Of a stretch of DNA of 64,000 bases, positions 46,801-54,080 are shown one piece after another (position 1 is the stretch's first letter; each line of letters starts with the position of its first letter). The notes below the pieces were generated by a model. It was not told where the DNA came from. It saw nothing but the letters and a program-made list of their open reading frames with translations, and did not search any database. This DNA is from Rhizobium viscosum (GTDB lineage Bacteria; Pseudomonadota; Alphaproteobacteria; Rhizobiales; Rhizobiaceae): positions 186,001 through 250,000 of the forward strand of contig NZ_JADBEC010000002.1 in assembly GCF_014873945.1 (NCBI RefSeq), in the 5' to 3' direction. The translations under genes were made by a program, and so were the position numbers.

Positions 46801-47408
46801 GCCACGAAACGCTCGATGTAGACGCGCGCATCGCCAAAGCTTGCCCGCGCGGTCCGCTGCACGCTTTCGAAGGATGCCTTCAGGCTTTCGGCATCGGCGC
46901 AAAGCTGCATGCCGATGCCGCCGCCGCCAGCCGTGCTTTTCAGCATGACGGGATAGCCGATCGTTTCGGCCGCAGCGAGTGCCTCATCGGTGCTCGACAG
47001 CAAACCGGTGCCGGGCAGGAGTGGCACGCCGCTCGTCTTGGCGAGCTCGCGCGCCGCATGTTTCAAGCCGAAGGCCGAGAGGTGTTCGGGACGGGGACCA
47101 ATGAAGGCGATGCCTTCGGCGGCAAGGCGCTCGGCGAAGCCGATATTTTCCGACAGGAAGCCATAGCCGGGATGAACGGCCTCGGCTCCCGTCACCTTGC
47201 AGGCGGTGATCACGGCATCGATATCGAGATAGCTTTCGCTGGCCGGAGCCGGCCCGAGGCGGACAGCTTCATCGGCCATCAGCGCAGGCCTGGCGAAACG
47301 GTCGGCATCGGAATAGACGGCGACGGACGCAATACCCATTCGTCGCAGTGTCTTGATGACCCGGATCGCGATTTCGCCCCGGTTGGCGATCAGGACTTTC
47401 TTGAACAT
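43869..47408 (-). CDS. Urea-carboxylase-family biotin enzyme, probably guanidine carboxylase, 1179 aa
   Basis: Domain order: biotin carboxylase (about 1-450, with ATP-grasp GGGGIGMQL and EVNTRLQVEHPVTEAV), KipA/AHS2-like carboxyltransferase part (about 480-780), KipI/AHS1-like part (about 790-1010), and a biotin carrier at the C-terminus (IESMKMEIN with the biotinyl Lys). Known: this family carboxylates urea or, in the riboswitch-linked subgroup, guanidine, using ATP and bicarbonate. The guanidine-I riboswitch and the UAAP pair in the same operon favour guanidine. Substrate-specificity residues were not decided by eye. Cytoplasmic. Confidence 0.9.
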   Translation of the reverse strand: MFKKVLIANRGEIAIRVIKTLRRMGIASVAVYSDADRFARPALMADEAVRLGPAPASESYLDIDAVITACKVTGAEAVHPGYGFLSENIGFAERLAAEGIAFIGPRPEHLSAFGLKHAARELAKTSGVPLLPGTGLLSSTDEALAAAETIGYPVMLKSTAGGGGIGMQLCADAESLKASFESVQRTARASFGDARVYIERFVAEARHVEVQIFGNGKGKVIALGERDCSLQRRNQKVVEETPAPGLSAATRARLHKAAVDLGAAVSYESAGTVEFIYDPLREEFYFLEVNTRLQVEHPVTEAVFDIDLVEWMIRQAAAEDVLSGAEALQPKGAAIEVRVYAEMPHADFRPSAGLLTEVSLPENARIDGWIETGTEVTPFYDPMLAKVIVAAEDRPAAIENLKTALAETSISGIETNLDYLRAIAGSELLASGKVATTALRDFSFVPDVIEVIAPGAQSSIQELPGRLGLWHVGVPPSGPMDERSFRHANRLVGNGDMVAALELTVSGPVLKFHTDTVVALAGARMAMNVDSETLPHDEAVTIRAGQTLVIGSIDGPGQRAYLAVAGGLAAPVVLGSRATFGLGQFGGNATGTLKTGHVLHLARHTAAEPPNPAIEPAELTREWEVGVLYGPHGAPDFFQEGDIETLFSTNYEVHFNSARTGVRLIGPAPKWARSDGGEAGLHPSNLHDNAYAIGAIDFTGDMPIILGPDGPSLGGFVCPAVITRDEQWKMGQFKPGDRIRFHPVARPEDPIAGPVVHRAKEETGSPVIGKRDDGPVSVVYRRQGDDNLLVEYGPMTLDIALRLRVHLLMQAVSEARLPGIIDLTPGIRSLQIHYDGTSLTRKRLLGLLAEIEASLPAAQDVKVPSRIVHLPLSWNDPNAELAMRKYQELVRPNAPWCPSNIEFIRRINGLADEQAVRDVVFDASYLVLGLGDVYLGAPVATPVDPRHRLVTTKYNPARTWTPENAVGIGGAYMCIYGMEGPGGYQLFGRTIQVWNTWRQTPVFAKDKPWLLDFFDQIRFFPVSHQELAEARSAFPHGGYPVRIEETEFSYAAYERELQANAASIGTFKASQQAAFDAERLRWKEAGLDSFVADEGTGESPDGDIPEGCFGVASAVPGNIWKLLVEPGAPVAAGDTLAIIESMKMEINVTAHAPGRVRDLRAGPGRNVKAGDIIVVLEEC

Positions 47409-47410
47409 GA

Positions 47411-48061
47411 TCAGGCCTCGCCACCCCAGATCAGCACCCGGATCGGCGTCGGATCGAAGCCGTTGCAGGGATTGTTGATCTGCGGGCAGTTGGAGATGAC
47501 GCAGAGCACGTCCATCTCGGCGACGAGTTCGACATAGTCGCCCGGCGCGGAAATGCCGTCGACGATCGTCATCTCGCCATTCGGCTTGATCGGCACGTTC
47601 ATGAAGAAATTGATGTTCGGCACGATATCGCGCTTGCCCATGCCGTGCTTGCTGACTTCGAGTACAAAATTGTCGCGGCAGGCATGCAGATATTTGGTGC
47701 CATGGCCGAAGCGTACCGTGTTGCTCTCGCAGGAGCAGGCACCGGCCGAAGTGTCATGACGGCCGCAGCTGTCGGCCGTCATGGTCAGCATGACATTGCC
47801 TTCGTTCGACATGATTTTTGTGCCGATGCCGATATAGGCGGCACCCTGCATGCGCATCGTATCCTGATTGGAATAGCGCTCGGAAAAATCATCGGCGCGA
47901 TAGAAGAGCGTGTCGATCGCCTGCTGGCCAAAACTGTCCTCGATGCGGATCGTCTGGCCCTTGCGCACGATGCCGGACCACGGGGCTTCAGCCGCGATGA
48001 AATGGTCCTGGGCGGCGTTCTGCAGGCTGCGGGCAGGGGAGGTCTGGATGAAATCGGACAT
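47411..48061 (-). CDS. Urea-amidolyase-associated protein 2 / carboxyguanidine deiminase subunit, 216 aa
   Basis: DUF1989-family protein of the UAAP2 type: VRKGQTIRIEDSFGQQAIDTLFYRADDFSERYSNQDT, Cys-rich TADSCGRHDTSAGACSCESNT, and a C-terminal VVISNCPQINNPCNGFDPTPIRV. In guanidine-degrading bacteria the two UAAP proteins form CgdAB, which hydrolyses carboxyguanidine to allophanate and ammonia. Conserved Cys and His probably bind metal. It lies between UAAP1 and the carboxylase with 2-10 base spacing. Confidence 0.88.
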   Translation of the reverse strand: MSDFIQTSPARSLQNAAQDHFIAAEAPWSGIVRKGQTIRIEDSFGQQAIDTLFYRADDFSERYSNQDTMRMQGAAYIGIGTKIMSNEGNVMLTMTADSCGRHDTSAGACSCESNTVRFGHGTKYLHACRDNFVLEVSKHGMGKRDIVPNINFFMNVPIKPNGEMTIVDGISAPGDYVELVAEMDVLCVISNCPQINNPCNGFDPTPIRVLIWGGEA

Positions 48062-48071
48062 CGTTTCCTCC

Positions 48072-48893
48072 TCAGGCCTGCATCAAGGCATTGTTTTCGA
48101 AACCGCGCACGGCTTCGGCGGTCGCCGTGCGGCAAAGATCGTCCTTGGTCGGCGCCGCCGCCTTGTAGCGGGTGATGACAATGGGCTTCGGCTGGTAGGC
48201 GGGATCAGGATCGAGCGGATGCGGGCAATTGGAGAAGCCGACCAGCATGTCCATCTCGGCACGCAGTTCGGCGTAATCGCCGCTATTGGAACGTTTCCCC
48301 TGCCAGCCGAAACCGCCGGCCTCGGCAAGGCGCACCGGCGCGAAGAGGTTGAGGATGCCCGGAATATCGCGGCGGTCGAGGCCGAGCTTGACGGCAACGA
48401 GGATAAGGTTGTCTCGGGTGTTGCGGGTCTTTTCGCCGGGATATTTTGCAGCATTCGAGGCCGCCGTCGAACCTCCCATCAGGCAATCATGGGCGCCGGA
48501 ACTATCCTCGATCATCGAGAACATGACGCGGCCCATGTCGGAAAAGATCACACGTCCCTTGCCGAGTGCCGTCGTCCACTGGACCTTGGCCGTATCGACA
48601 AGGTTGATCCGCTCGCTCGTATCGGCGGCATTCCAGGCGACGAGCGCCACCGTGGAGCTGCCCTCGGCCTGATCGACGCGGATCGCCTCGCCGCGCTGAA
48701 GTTTGGTTGACCAGTACCAGCCTCCAGGGATGGTTTCCTGATGGATGACAGAAGCGGCGTCGATCGCCGGTGCCGGCAGTACGCTTGGGCCGGGCAGGGC
48801 CTTGGGCGCAAATTCCAGACCCTTTTTTTGATGCTCTTCATAGCGCGCGCGATTGGTGGCGATCTCTTCGGGGGAGCGTCTCAAATGCATCAT
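48072..48893 (-). CDS. Urea-amidolyase-associated protein 1 / carboxyguanidine deiminase subunit, 273 aa
   Basis: UAAP1-type DUF1989 protein: KGLEFAPKALP near the N-terminus, GGWYWSTKLQRGEAIRVDQAEGSSTVALVAWNA, SSGAHDCLMGGSTAASN and FSNCPHPLDPDP. It partners UAAP2 as CgdAB. Its start overlaps the ATPase stop by four bases (ATGA), so the uptake and enzyme genes are translationally coupled. Confidence 0.88.
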   Translation of the reverse strand: MMHLRRSPEEIATNRARYEEHQKKGLEFAPKALPGPSVLPAPAIDAASVIHQETIPGGWYWSTKLQRGEAIRVDQAEGSSTVALVAWNAADTSERINLVDTAKVQWTTALGKGRVIFSDMGRVMFSMIEDSSGAHDCLMGGSTAASNAAKYPGEKTRNTRDNLILVAVKLGLDRRDIPGILNLFAPVRLAEAGGFGWQGKRSNSGDYAELRAEMDMLVGFSNCPHPLDPDPAYQPKPIVITRYKAAAPTKDDLCRTATAEAVRGFENNALMQA

Positions 48894-49714
48894 AGCATCT
48901 CTCCTGATGGTGCCAGGTCGTCCCGGCCATGCCCCAGGGAAGCGACCGGGCCGTCCCGGTCGGGGCTGAAAATCGATGACTGGCCGGCAAGGCGCGGCGG
49001 CCAGATGGAAATATCCTTGGTGATGGTGGCGCCGTAGCGCTCCTTTTCTTCGGGCCGGTCACGGCGACGCTCGAAGGCGACGACGCGGCTTGCGAGCGTG
49101 AAGGCCTCGCGCATGTCATGCGTGACCATGACGACGGTCATCTGCGTTTCATGCCAGAGCCGCTTCATCAACGTGTGGATTTCGGCGCGAATGCCGGGGT
49201 CGAGTGCGCCGAAAGGTTCGTCGAGCAGCAGCACCTTCGGCTTCATGATGAGCGCTTGGGCGAGCGCCAGGCGCTGCTGCATGCCGCCGGAAAGCTGTGC
49301 TGGATATTTGCTCTCCGAACCTGCAAGCCCGACCTCTGAAATCAGTTGGCGCGCTTCCTCGATGGCGTTGCGGCGTGCCGCGCCGAAGAGCTTTGCCTTG
49401 TAACGCGCCGCGGACAATTCCCTGCCGAGCAGAACATTGCCGAGCACTGTCAAGTGCGGAAAGACGGAGTAGCGCTGGAAGACGACGCCGCGATCCGGTC
49501 CCGGTTCCGGCGGCAACGGCTCGCCGCCGAGCAGGATCTTGCCTTTCGTCGGCTGCTCCTGGCCGAGCAGCATGCGCAGAAAGGTGGTCTTGCCGCAGCC
49601 GGACGGGCCGACGAGGGCGACGAAGGCGCGGGAGGCGACGGTCAGCGACACGTCCTCGAGTACGATCTGGTCGCCATATTCCTTCCAGACCTTTTCGATC
49701 TTCAACTCGCTCAT
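48890..49714 (-). CDS. ABC importer ATPase (NitT/TauT type) of guanidine operon, 274 aa
   Basis: Single nucleotide-binding domain: VGPSGCGKTTFLRMLLG (Walker A), LSGGMQQRLALAQAL and VLLLDEPFGALDPG (Walker B). The last about 40 residues are an unusual tail. Start at 49714 is set by the four-base overlap with the permease stop and by MSELKIEKVWKEYG; an upstream frame to 49996 is antisense-like and rejected. It drives uptake of guanidine or a relative; substrate inferred from the operon. Confidence 0.92.
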   Translation of the reverse strand: MSELKIEKVWKEYGDQIVLEDVSLTVASRAFVALVGPSGCGKTTFLRMLLGQEQPTKGKILLGGEPLPPEPGPDRGVVFQRYSVFPHLTVLGNVLLGRELSAARYKAKLFGAARRNAIEEARQLISEVGLAGSESKYPAQLSGGMQQRLALAQALIMKPKVLLLDEPFGALDPGIRAEIHTLMKRLWHETQMTVVMVTHDMREAFTLASRVVAFERRRDRPEEKERYGATITKDISIWPPRLAGQSSIFSPDRDGPVASLGHGRDDLAPSGEML

Positions 49715-50529
49715 GCCTGCTTCTCCAGTTCCGACCAGGGAAAGAGGGCGATGCGCAGGCGGTCGAGCAGGGCGTTCATGACCACGGCAAGCAGGGTAAT
49801 CCAGACGACGTAAGGGAAGATGATATCCATCGAGAGATAGCGGCGAACAAGGAAGATGCGGTAGCCGAGGCCGGAATCCGAGGAGATTGCCTCGGCGGCT
49901 ATCAGGAACAGCCAGGCCGGGCCGAGCTGCAGTCTGAGGCAGGTGATCAGACGCGGCAGGATCTGCGGCAGCACGACCCGCAGGCCGATCTGCCAAGAGG
50001 AGCCGCCGAGCGTTTCGGCCTTGACGATCTGCTCACGCGGCAGTTCCAGCGCCTTCAGTGCCAGATCACGGATCATCGTCGGCGCCACGCCGATGACGAT
50101 GAGGGCGATCTTCGAGGTTTCGCCAAGCCCCATGACGATGAAAAGGATCGGCAGCAGCGCCAGCGGCGGCACCATGGAGATCACGGCGACGAAAGGAGCG
50201 AGCAGCGCCCTGAGATAGGGCAGCATGCCGATCAGCATGCCGACGATGAGTGCGATTGCCGTGGAGATGCCGAGTCCTGAGAGCAGGCGGATCAGGCTCG
50301 CACCCGTATCCGACCAGAGTAGGAATTCGCCTGTACGCTGATCGGCGACGAAGGCCAAACGGTTAATCGCATCGGCAAATCCCGCAAGGCTCGGCAGAAG
50401 CTTGTCATTGGCGTTCTCAGCCAGTCGCGCAGCCGAGCCGAAGGCATAGGCAAGGGCGAGCAGCACGAAGGGCAGCATCATCAAGGCGAACTGTGCGCCC
50501 CGGCTCGGCCTCGTGTTGATCCAACGCAT
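49711..50529 (-). CDS. ABC importer permease of guanidine operon, 272 aa
   Basis: NitT/TauT-type permease with about six membrane segments (FALMMLPFVLLALAYAFG at the N-terminus) and the EAA region DLALKALELPREQIVKAETLGGSSWQ. Its genes for ATPase and binding protein flank it. It overlaps the ATPase start by four bases. Confidence 0.92.
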   Translation of the reverse strand: MRWINTRPSRGAQFALMMLPFVLLALAYAFGSAARLAENANDKLLPSLAGFADAINRLAFVADQRTGEFLLWSDTGASLIRLLSGLGISTAIALIVGMLIGMLPYLRALLAPFVAVISMVPPLALLPILFIVMGLGETSKIALIVIGVAPTMIRDLALKALELPREQIVKAETLGGSSWQIGLRVVLPQILPRLITCLRLQLGPAWLFLIAAEAISSDSGLGYRIFLVRRYLSMDIIFPYVVWITLLAVVMNALLDRLRIALFPWSELEKQA

Positions 50530-50586
50530 GGGAAATGCTCCGCTGGTGAAGAAGGGAAGCGCGGGTAGGCTGCGCCTCCGTTGCGA

Positions 50587-51660
50587 TCAGAGCGAACCGT
50601 CTGCGGCTGCCTTCATGTAGGTCTCGGTGAAACGCAGCTTCACATTGCCCGTATCGCCCAGCACCTTGCCGTCAGGCATTTCGATACCGATGACATCGGC
50701 AGACGGTGCACCATTGCCGAGCAGGCCTTTCTCGAAGAGGAAGTTACGGACCAGATCCATGGTCTTCGGCAGGTTCGGCGACGCGGTGAAGGCAACGGCA
50801 TCGGCCGGCTTGTCGAAGAGCTTGGTGGCGGCAAGCTGGGCTTCGAAACCGGCGAGATCGGTGCCCGAAGCGGACCCCATTGCTTCACGGGCTGCCTTGC
50901 CCTCGGCAGTATCGGCACGCAGAAGAGCGGCTGTCTCGTACCAGATGCCGGCCAGCGCCTTGCCGAAGTTCGGGTTGTCCTTCAGCACGCCGCTATTGGC
51001 GACCATCAGGTCGATGATTTCACCCGGCACCTGCGAACTGTCAAAAACCTTCTTGGCCGTGGGATCTTCGAGGATGGTGGAGACCAGCGGGTTCCAGGTG
51101 ACGACGGCGGTGACATCGGGCGTCTTGTAGGCCGCAACCATATCGGCGTCGGAGGTGTTGACCACCTTCACGTCACGCTCGGTCAGCTTGATGCTTTCGA
51201 GCGCGCGGGCGAGCAGATAATGCGAAACGGAGAATTCGACGAGATTGACGTTCTGGCCCTTGATATCGGCAAGGCTCGCCTTGTCCTTCAGGATGACGGC
51301 GTCATTGCCGTTCGAGAAGTCTCCGATGATGACGGCGGTTGTATCGACACCGCCGGCGGCCGGGATCGACAACCCGTCCATATTGGTCAGCGTCACGGCA
51401 TCGAAGGCGCCGGCCGTATACTGGTTCATCGACTCCACGTAGTCGTTGAACTGGGTGACATCGATTTTGATGCCGTATTTGTCAGCCCATTTCTTGACGA
51501 TGCCGTGGTCGGCCGCATAACCCCAGGGCATCCAGCCGACATAGATGGACCAGGCGACCTTGAATTCGGTCTTCTGCTCGGCCTTAGCGATGGAGCTGAA
51601 ACCCAAGGCCAGCGAAGCGGAAAGTGCGGTGATGGAAAGGATCTTCGAAAAAGTCTGCAT
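50587..51660 (-). CDS. ABC importer substrate-binding protein of guanidine operon, 357 aa
   Basis: A signal peptide (SKILSITALSASLALGFSSIAKA) precedes a NitT/TauT-like receptor with FKVAWSIYVGWMPWGYA, the signature of the urea-carboxylase-region periplasmic protein family. Start at 51660 (MQTFSKIL) follows GGGGAATTTCA; an upstream ATG at 51687 lies in the leader hairpin. First gene of the riboswitch-controlled operon. Binds guanidine or a guanidino compound by inference. Confidence 0.9.
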   Translation of the reverse strand: MQTFSKILSITALSASLALGFSSIAKAEQKTEFKVAWSIYVGWMPWGYAADHGIVKKWADKYGIKIDVTQFNDYVESMNQYTAGAFDAVTLTNMDGLSIPAAGGVDTTAVIIGDFSNGNDAVILKDKASLADIKGQNVNLVEFSVSHYLLARALESIKLTERDVKVVNTSDADMVAAYKTPDVTAVVTWNPLVSTILEDPTAKKVFDSSQVPGEIIDLMVANSGVLKDNPNFGKALAGIWYETAALLRADTAEGKAAREAMGSASGTDLAGFEAQLAATKLFDKPADAVAFTASPNLPKTMDLVRNFLFEKGLLGNGAPSADVIGIEMPDGKVLGDTGNVKLRFTETYMKAAADGSL

Positions 51661-51668
51661 TGAAATTC

Positions 51669-51692
51669 CCCTTTTGCTTTTCTTCAAAAGGG
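51669..51692 (-). promoter_or_regulatory. Leader hairpin covering the ribosome site of the operon
   Basis: CCCTTTTG (51692-51685) pairs with CAAAAGGG (51676-51669). The second arm contains the Shine-Dalgarno run of the binding-protein gene. It lies about 40 bases after the riboswitch and could be its expression platform. Confidence 0.55.
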
Positions 51693-51732
51693 ATCGGCAA
51701 TGACCATCGTGCCGCCAATCCCTTGGCTTACG

Positions 51733-51842
51733 AGGTCTCCCGGGCTTTTGTCCCGCCGTGCACCCGACGGAATTTCTCCCCCGCCGGTAGTAGCTCTCGG
51801 ACCAGTCGCGCCTTTTGAAAACGCCGGAACCCTAGCCACCAA
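51733..51842 (-). promoter_or_regulatory. Guanidine-I (ykkC) riboswitch
   Basis: Read on the minus strand, the three conserved blocks of the ykkC/guanidine-I aptamer occur in order: CTAGGGTTCCGG, then GGTCCGAGAG, then ACGGCGGGACAAAAGCCCGG followed by GAG. Spacing is normal with a variable stem between the first two. Free guanidine binding turns such switches on. It sits 73 bases before the ATG of the binding-protein gene and so controls the whole uptake and degradation operon. Confidence 0.93.
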
Positions 51843-51857
51843 CTCTGCCTATTTCGA

Positions 51858-51873
51858 AGCAAGCACTATGCCA
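51858..51873 (-). promoter_or_regulatory. Sigma-54 (RpoN) promoter candidate
   Basis: On the minus strand TGGCATAGTGCTTGCT matches the -24/-12 consensus TGGCAC-N5-TTGCW with only one change (C to T after TGGCA). Predicted transcription begins about 12 bases downstream, right at the riboswitch 5' edge. It implies NtrC-type nitrogen control. Confidence 0.7.
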
Positions 51874-52160
51874 GATCGATTATGTGCTTGATTCTCAAAG
51901 GTTAGTGTGTACGGCGCATTGTTTAGCGCTGTGAAAGTGCATACTGATGCCTATATGGTGGGCGAAGTTTGAATCTCTGCATGCGTGCCGCATAAAATTT
52001 ATGCATGCCGGGCCAAAGATGTTGATCGCCACGCCATCGGTGGCTTTGCCCGCGGCAGTGCGTTTCGACGAACTGGACGAATGAAAAAGCCACAGCTTCA
52101 GGCTGGAATTCCGGACCGAATTCCTGATGCCGAGCGGGATGGCAAGATAATTTGCACGAT
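51874..52160. other. Upstream region of guanidine operon
   Basis: About 290 bases with no gene. It should contain activator (NtrC-like) sites for the sigma-54 promoter; TGCACTTTCACAGCGC on the minus strand near 51941-51926 is only a weak NtrC-like match. The 3' end of the next gene lies at 52161. Confidence 0.4.
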
Positions 52161-52496
52161 CTATGGAATGTCTCTCGACTCCAGCTCCGGGCAGCTTGGC
52201 TCGTTTCCGAAGGTAATCTCCTTGCGATCTCCGTTAAGCGTCAGCCCTCTGAAGGTCAGCACATTCTCATCGCGATAGACGATTTCGCTTCGATAGATGC
52301 CGGCGCGTATTGCTCTGTTCCTGGCGCGACTGACGTTGCACTGTCCAATCGGCGGCGACACATGCCAATTGGATGTGCCTTGCGTGTCGGTCTGCCAGCC
52401 GCCAGCGGAAACGAGTGTCGAACTGGCAAGCAACGCAAACGCAGAAAGTACAAGTTTGGACGACAATCGAGATTTCACGACGCTACTCCGAGGCAA
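52161..52496 (-). CDS. Small exported protein, 111 aa, unknown
   Basis: A signal peptide (RLSSKLVLSAFALLASSTLVSAGG) precedes an about 80-residue mature domain with two Cys (GQCNVSRAR and EPSCPELE) that could form a disulphide, and GIYRSEIVYRDENVLTFRGLTLNGDRKEITFG, a beta-rich segment. Family unknown; probably periplasmic. Confidence 0.65.
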   Translation of the reverse strand: MPRSSVVKSRLSSKLVLSAFALLASSTLVSAGGWQTDTQGTSNWHVSPPIGQCNVSRARNRAIRAGIYRSEIVYRDENVLTFRGLTLNGDRKEITFGNEPSCPELESRDIP

Positions 52497-52863
52497 TTCC
52501 GCTATCGATGCCTCTGCTATTATCTGAATTTGCTCAATAGATCATCCGACGGCGTCCTAATCGGCTTTGACTTCTCGGGGGATGGTGAACAACCATTATA
52601 ACAACATGCGGCTTGAACGTTGTTAGGCGTCGCATGCGGCAAAGGCAGAGGTCGCAAGCAAATCCAAGGGCGGCGTCCAGAGCGTTCCAACGACGACCCC
52701 GCCGCCGAAAGCTGCCAAGGCCGTCGCGGGCGTCACCGAGCACTGACGGATTTGAGTTCGGGCAGCAATTCGGTCGTCGAGGCGTAAAGTTCTTAAACAA
52801 GCAAGGCGCCTTGATGGGCGCCCCGCAATCAGTTGTCTCTTTCGCTAATAAATCGCGCGCAGA
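52497..52863. other. Intergenic region with a possible gene tail
   Basis: About 370 bases. The plus frame at 52627-52746 reads ASHAAKAEVASKSKGG ... TPPPKAAKAVAGVTEH and a stop, with protein-like composition but no start (an in-frame TAG at 52624). It may be the decayed end of a gene, or chance. Otherwise only the upstream region of the cold-shock gene on one side. Confidence 0.35.
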
Positions 52864-53067
52864 TCAGAGCGATCTGACGTTTTCCGCCTTCGACTTGCCG
52901 GTCTTCCGGTCCTGGCCGAGATCGTAGGAGACGCTCTGGCCTTCCTTCAGCCCATCACCGTACTCCAGCGCCGAGACGTGGACGAAGACATCTGGCCCTC
53001 CGGTTTCCGGCGTAATGAAGCCAAAGCCCTTGTCGTGATTGAAAAACTTAACCTTGCCAGTCGGCAT
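52864..53067 (-). CDS. cspA: Cold-shock domain protein, 67 aa
   Basis: Complete cold-shock domain: GKVKFFNHDKGFGFITPE with RNP1 (KGFGFI), then DVFVHVSALE with RNP2, and a C-terminal beta strand (QSVSYDLGQDRKTGKSKAENV). Length is standard. A single-stranded nucleic-acid binding protein that helps remove RNA secondary structure. Stand-alone gene. Confidence 0.95.
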   Translation of the reverse strand: MPTGKVKFFNHDKGFGFITPETGGPDVFVHVSALEYGDGLKEGQSVSYDLGQDRKTGKSKAENVRSL

Positions 53068-53207
53068 GACATCCTCGTGTGTTTGCGCTTGTTGTGGAGC
53101 GGCAACCTAGCCTTCGCATTCCGGCAGATCAACCCAGTACGAGTCTTCGTCTTCTCGGCATCCTCGTCTGTCTATAGTCGTTCATGAAAATTCCTGACGT
53201 GTCTTGA

Positions 53208-53249
53208 TGGTAATGTAAAATTTCATTACCAATGGTATTGACCAATGGA
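53208..53249. promoter_or_regulatory. Operator candidate of the AbrB-VapC module
   Basis: Perfect arms TGGTAATG (53208-53215) and CATTACCA (53224-53231) separated by 8 AT bases, overlapping a second palindrome TACCAATGGTA (53227-53237) and a further ACCAATGG half-site (53241-53248). It lies just upstream of the antitoxin RBS, fitting conditional cooperativity in the module's self-repression. Confidence 0.7.
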
Positions 53250-53261
53250 AGGAGATTTATC

Positions 53262-53513
53262 ATGCCATCCCTGGCGGTAACGATGAAAGGGCAGATCACG
53301 TTAAAGCGGGACCTACTGCAACACCTCGGCGTCAAGCCAGGCGAGCGGATTGAATTTGACAAGCTGCCAGGTGGCGAGCTTCGGGTGAAGGCCGCCAAGC
53401 CTACTGGGACCATTAATAATTTCATTGGCCGGCACGCGGGCCGGGTAAAAAAGCCATTGACGATTGAGGAAATGAACGAAATTGCCGCCTCAGGTTGGGC
53501 GGGTGACGAATGA
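53262..53513 (+). CDS. AbrB/MazE-type antitoxin, 83 aa
   Basis: N-terminal SpoVT-AbrB swapped-hairpin domain: LAVTMKGQITLKRDLLQHLGVKPGERIEFDKLPGGELRV. The C-terminal tail (RHAGRVKKPLTIEEMNEIAASGW) is the toxin-wrapping region. The ATG at 53262 follows AAGGAGATTTATC. It overlaps the toxin start by four bases (ATGA). The protein should neutralise the PIN toxin and repress its own promoter at the palindromes upstream. Confidence 0.85.
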   Translation: MPSLAVTMKGQITLKRDLLQHLGVKPGERIEFDKLPGGELRVKAAKPTGTINNFIGRHAGRVKKPLTIEEMNEIAASGWAGDE

Positions 53514-53908
53514 AAATTTCGGTCGATACAAGCGTGCTGGCTCGTGCCGCGCTGCAGGACGATCCACAGCAAGGCCAGGCTGCGAGCGAGTTGCTGAAAG
53601 CGGCTTCGCTGATCGCAGTGTCGTTACCCTGTCTGTGCGAATTGGTTTGGATTTTGCGCCGCGGCGCGAAACTGCAGAGAGAAGATGTAGCATTGACCAT
53701 CCGTGATTTGCTGGACGCTGGAAACGTGGTCATGAACCGACCCGCGGTTGAGGCCGGTCTTGCGATCCTCGAAGCCGGCGGGGATTTTGCGGACGGCGTT
53801 ATTGCCTATGAGGGCAATTGGCTGGGCGGTGAAACATTTTTCTCTTTCGATAGACGGGCTGTCGAGTTGCTGACCGATCAAGGGCAGGCCGTGCAGCTCC
53901 TTGTTTGA
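53510..53908 (+). CDS. PIN-domain toxin (VapC-like), 132 aa
   Basis: PIN nuclease fold: SVDTSVLARAAL (first catalytic Asp), LCELVWILRR (Glu), and FADGVIAYEGNWLGGETFFSFDRRAVE with acidic residues. Length is typical for VapC. It probably cleaves tRNA or rRNA when the antitoxin is lost. Directly coupled to the AbrB antitoxin. Confidence 0.88.
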   Translation: MKISVDTSVLARAALQDDPQQGQAASELLKAASLIAVSLPCLCELVWILRRGAKLQREDVALTIRDLLDAGNVVMNRPAVEAGLAILEAGGDFADGVIAYEGNWLGGETFFSFDRRAVELLTDQGQAVQLLV

Positions 53909-54080
53909 TCCAGCCTTTGGGTCGGCCACGTTCAACCAAGCGTCTCTATTCCTTCGAGTGAGCGCTATGCAGCTCTGCCAACAAGGCGGAACGAGAGGCC
54001 GATCTGCTTCACGAGCCCATCCAGGATTTAGCAGTTATGATGTTCATGCAAAAAGATTATAACTCTTCCCATTCGCCTCA

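Noticed and set aside
44979..47537. 852-codon plus-strand frame opposite the carboxylase
   Set aside because: Antisense shadow; the minus frame has clear biotin carboxylase and biotin-carrier motifs.
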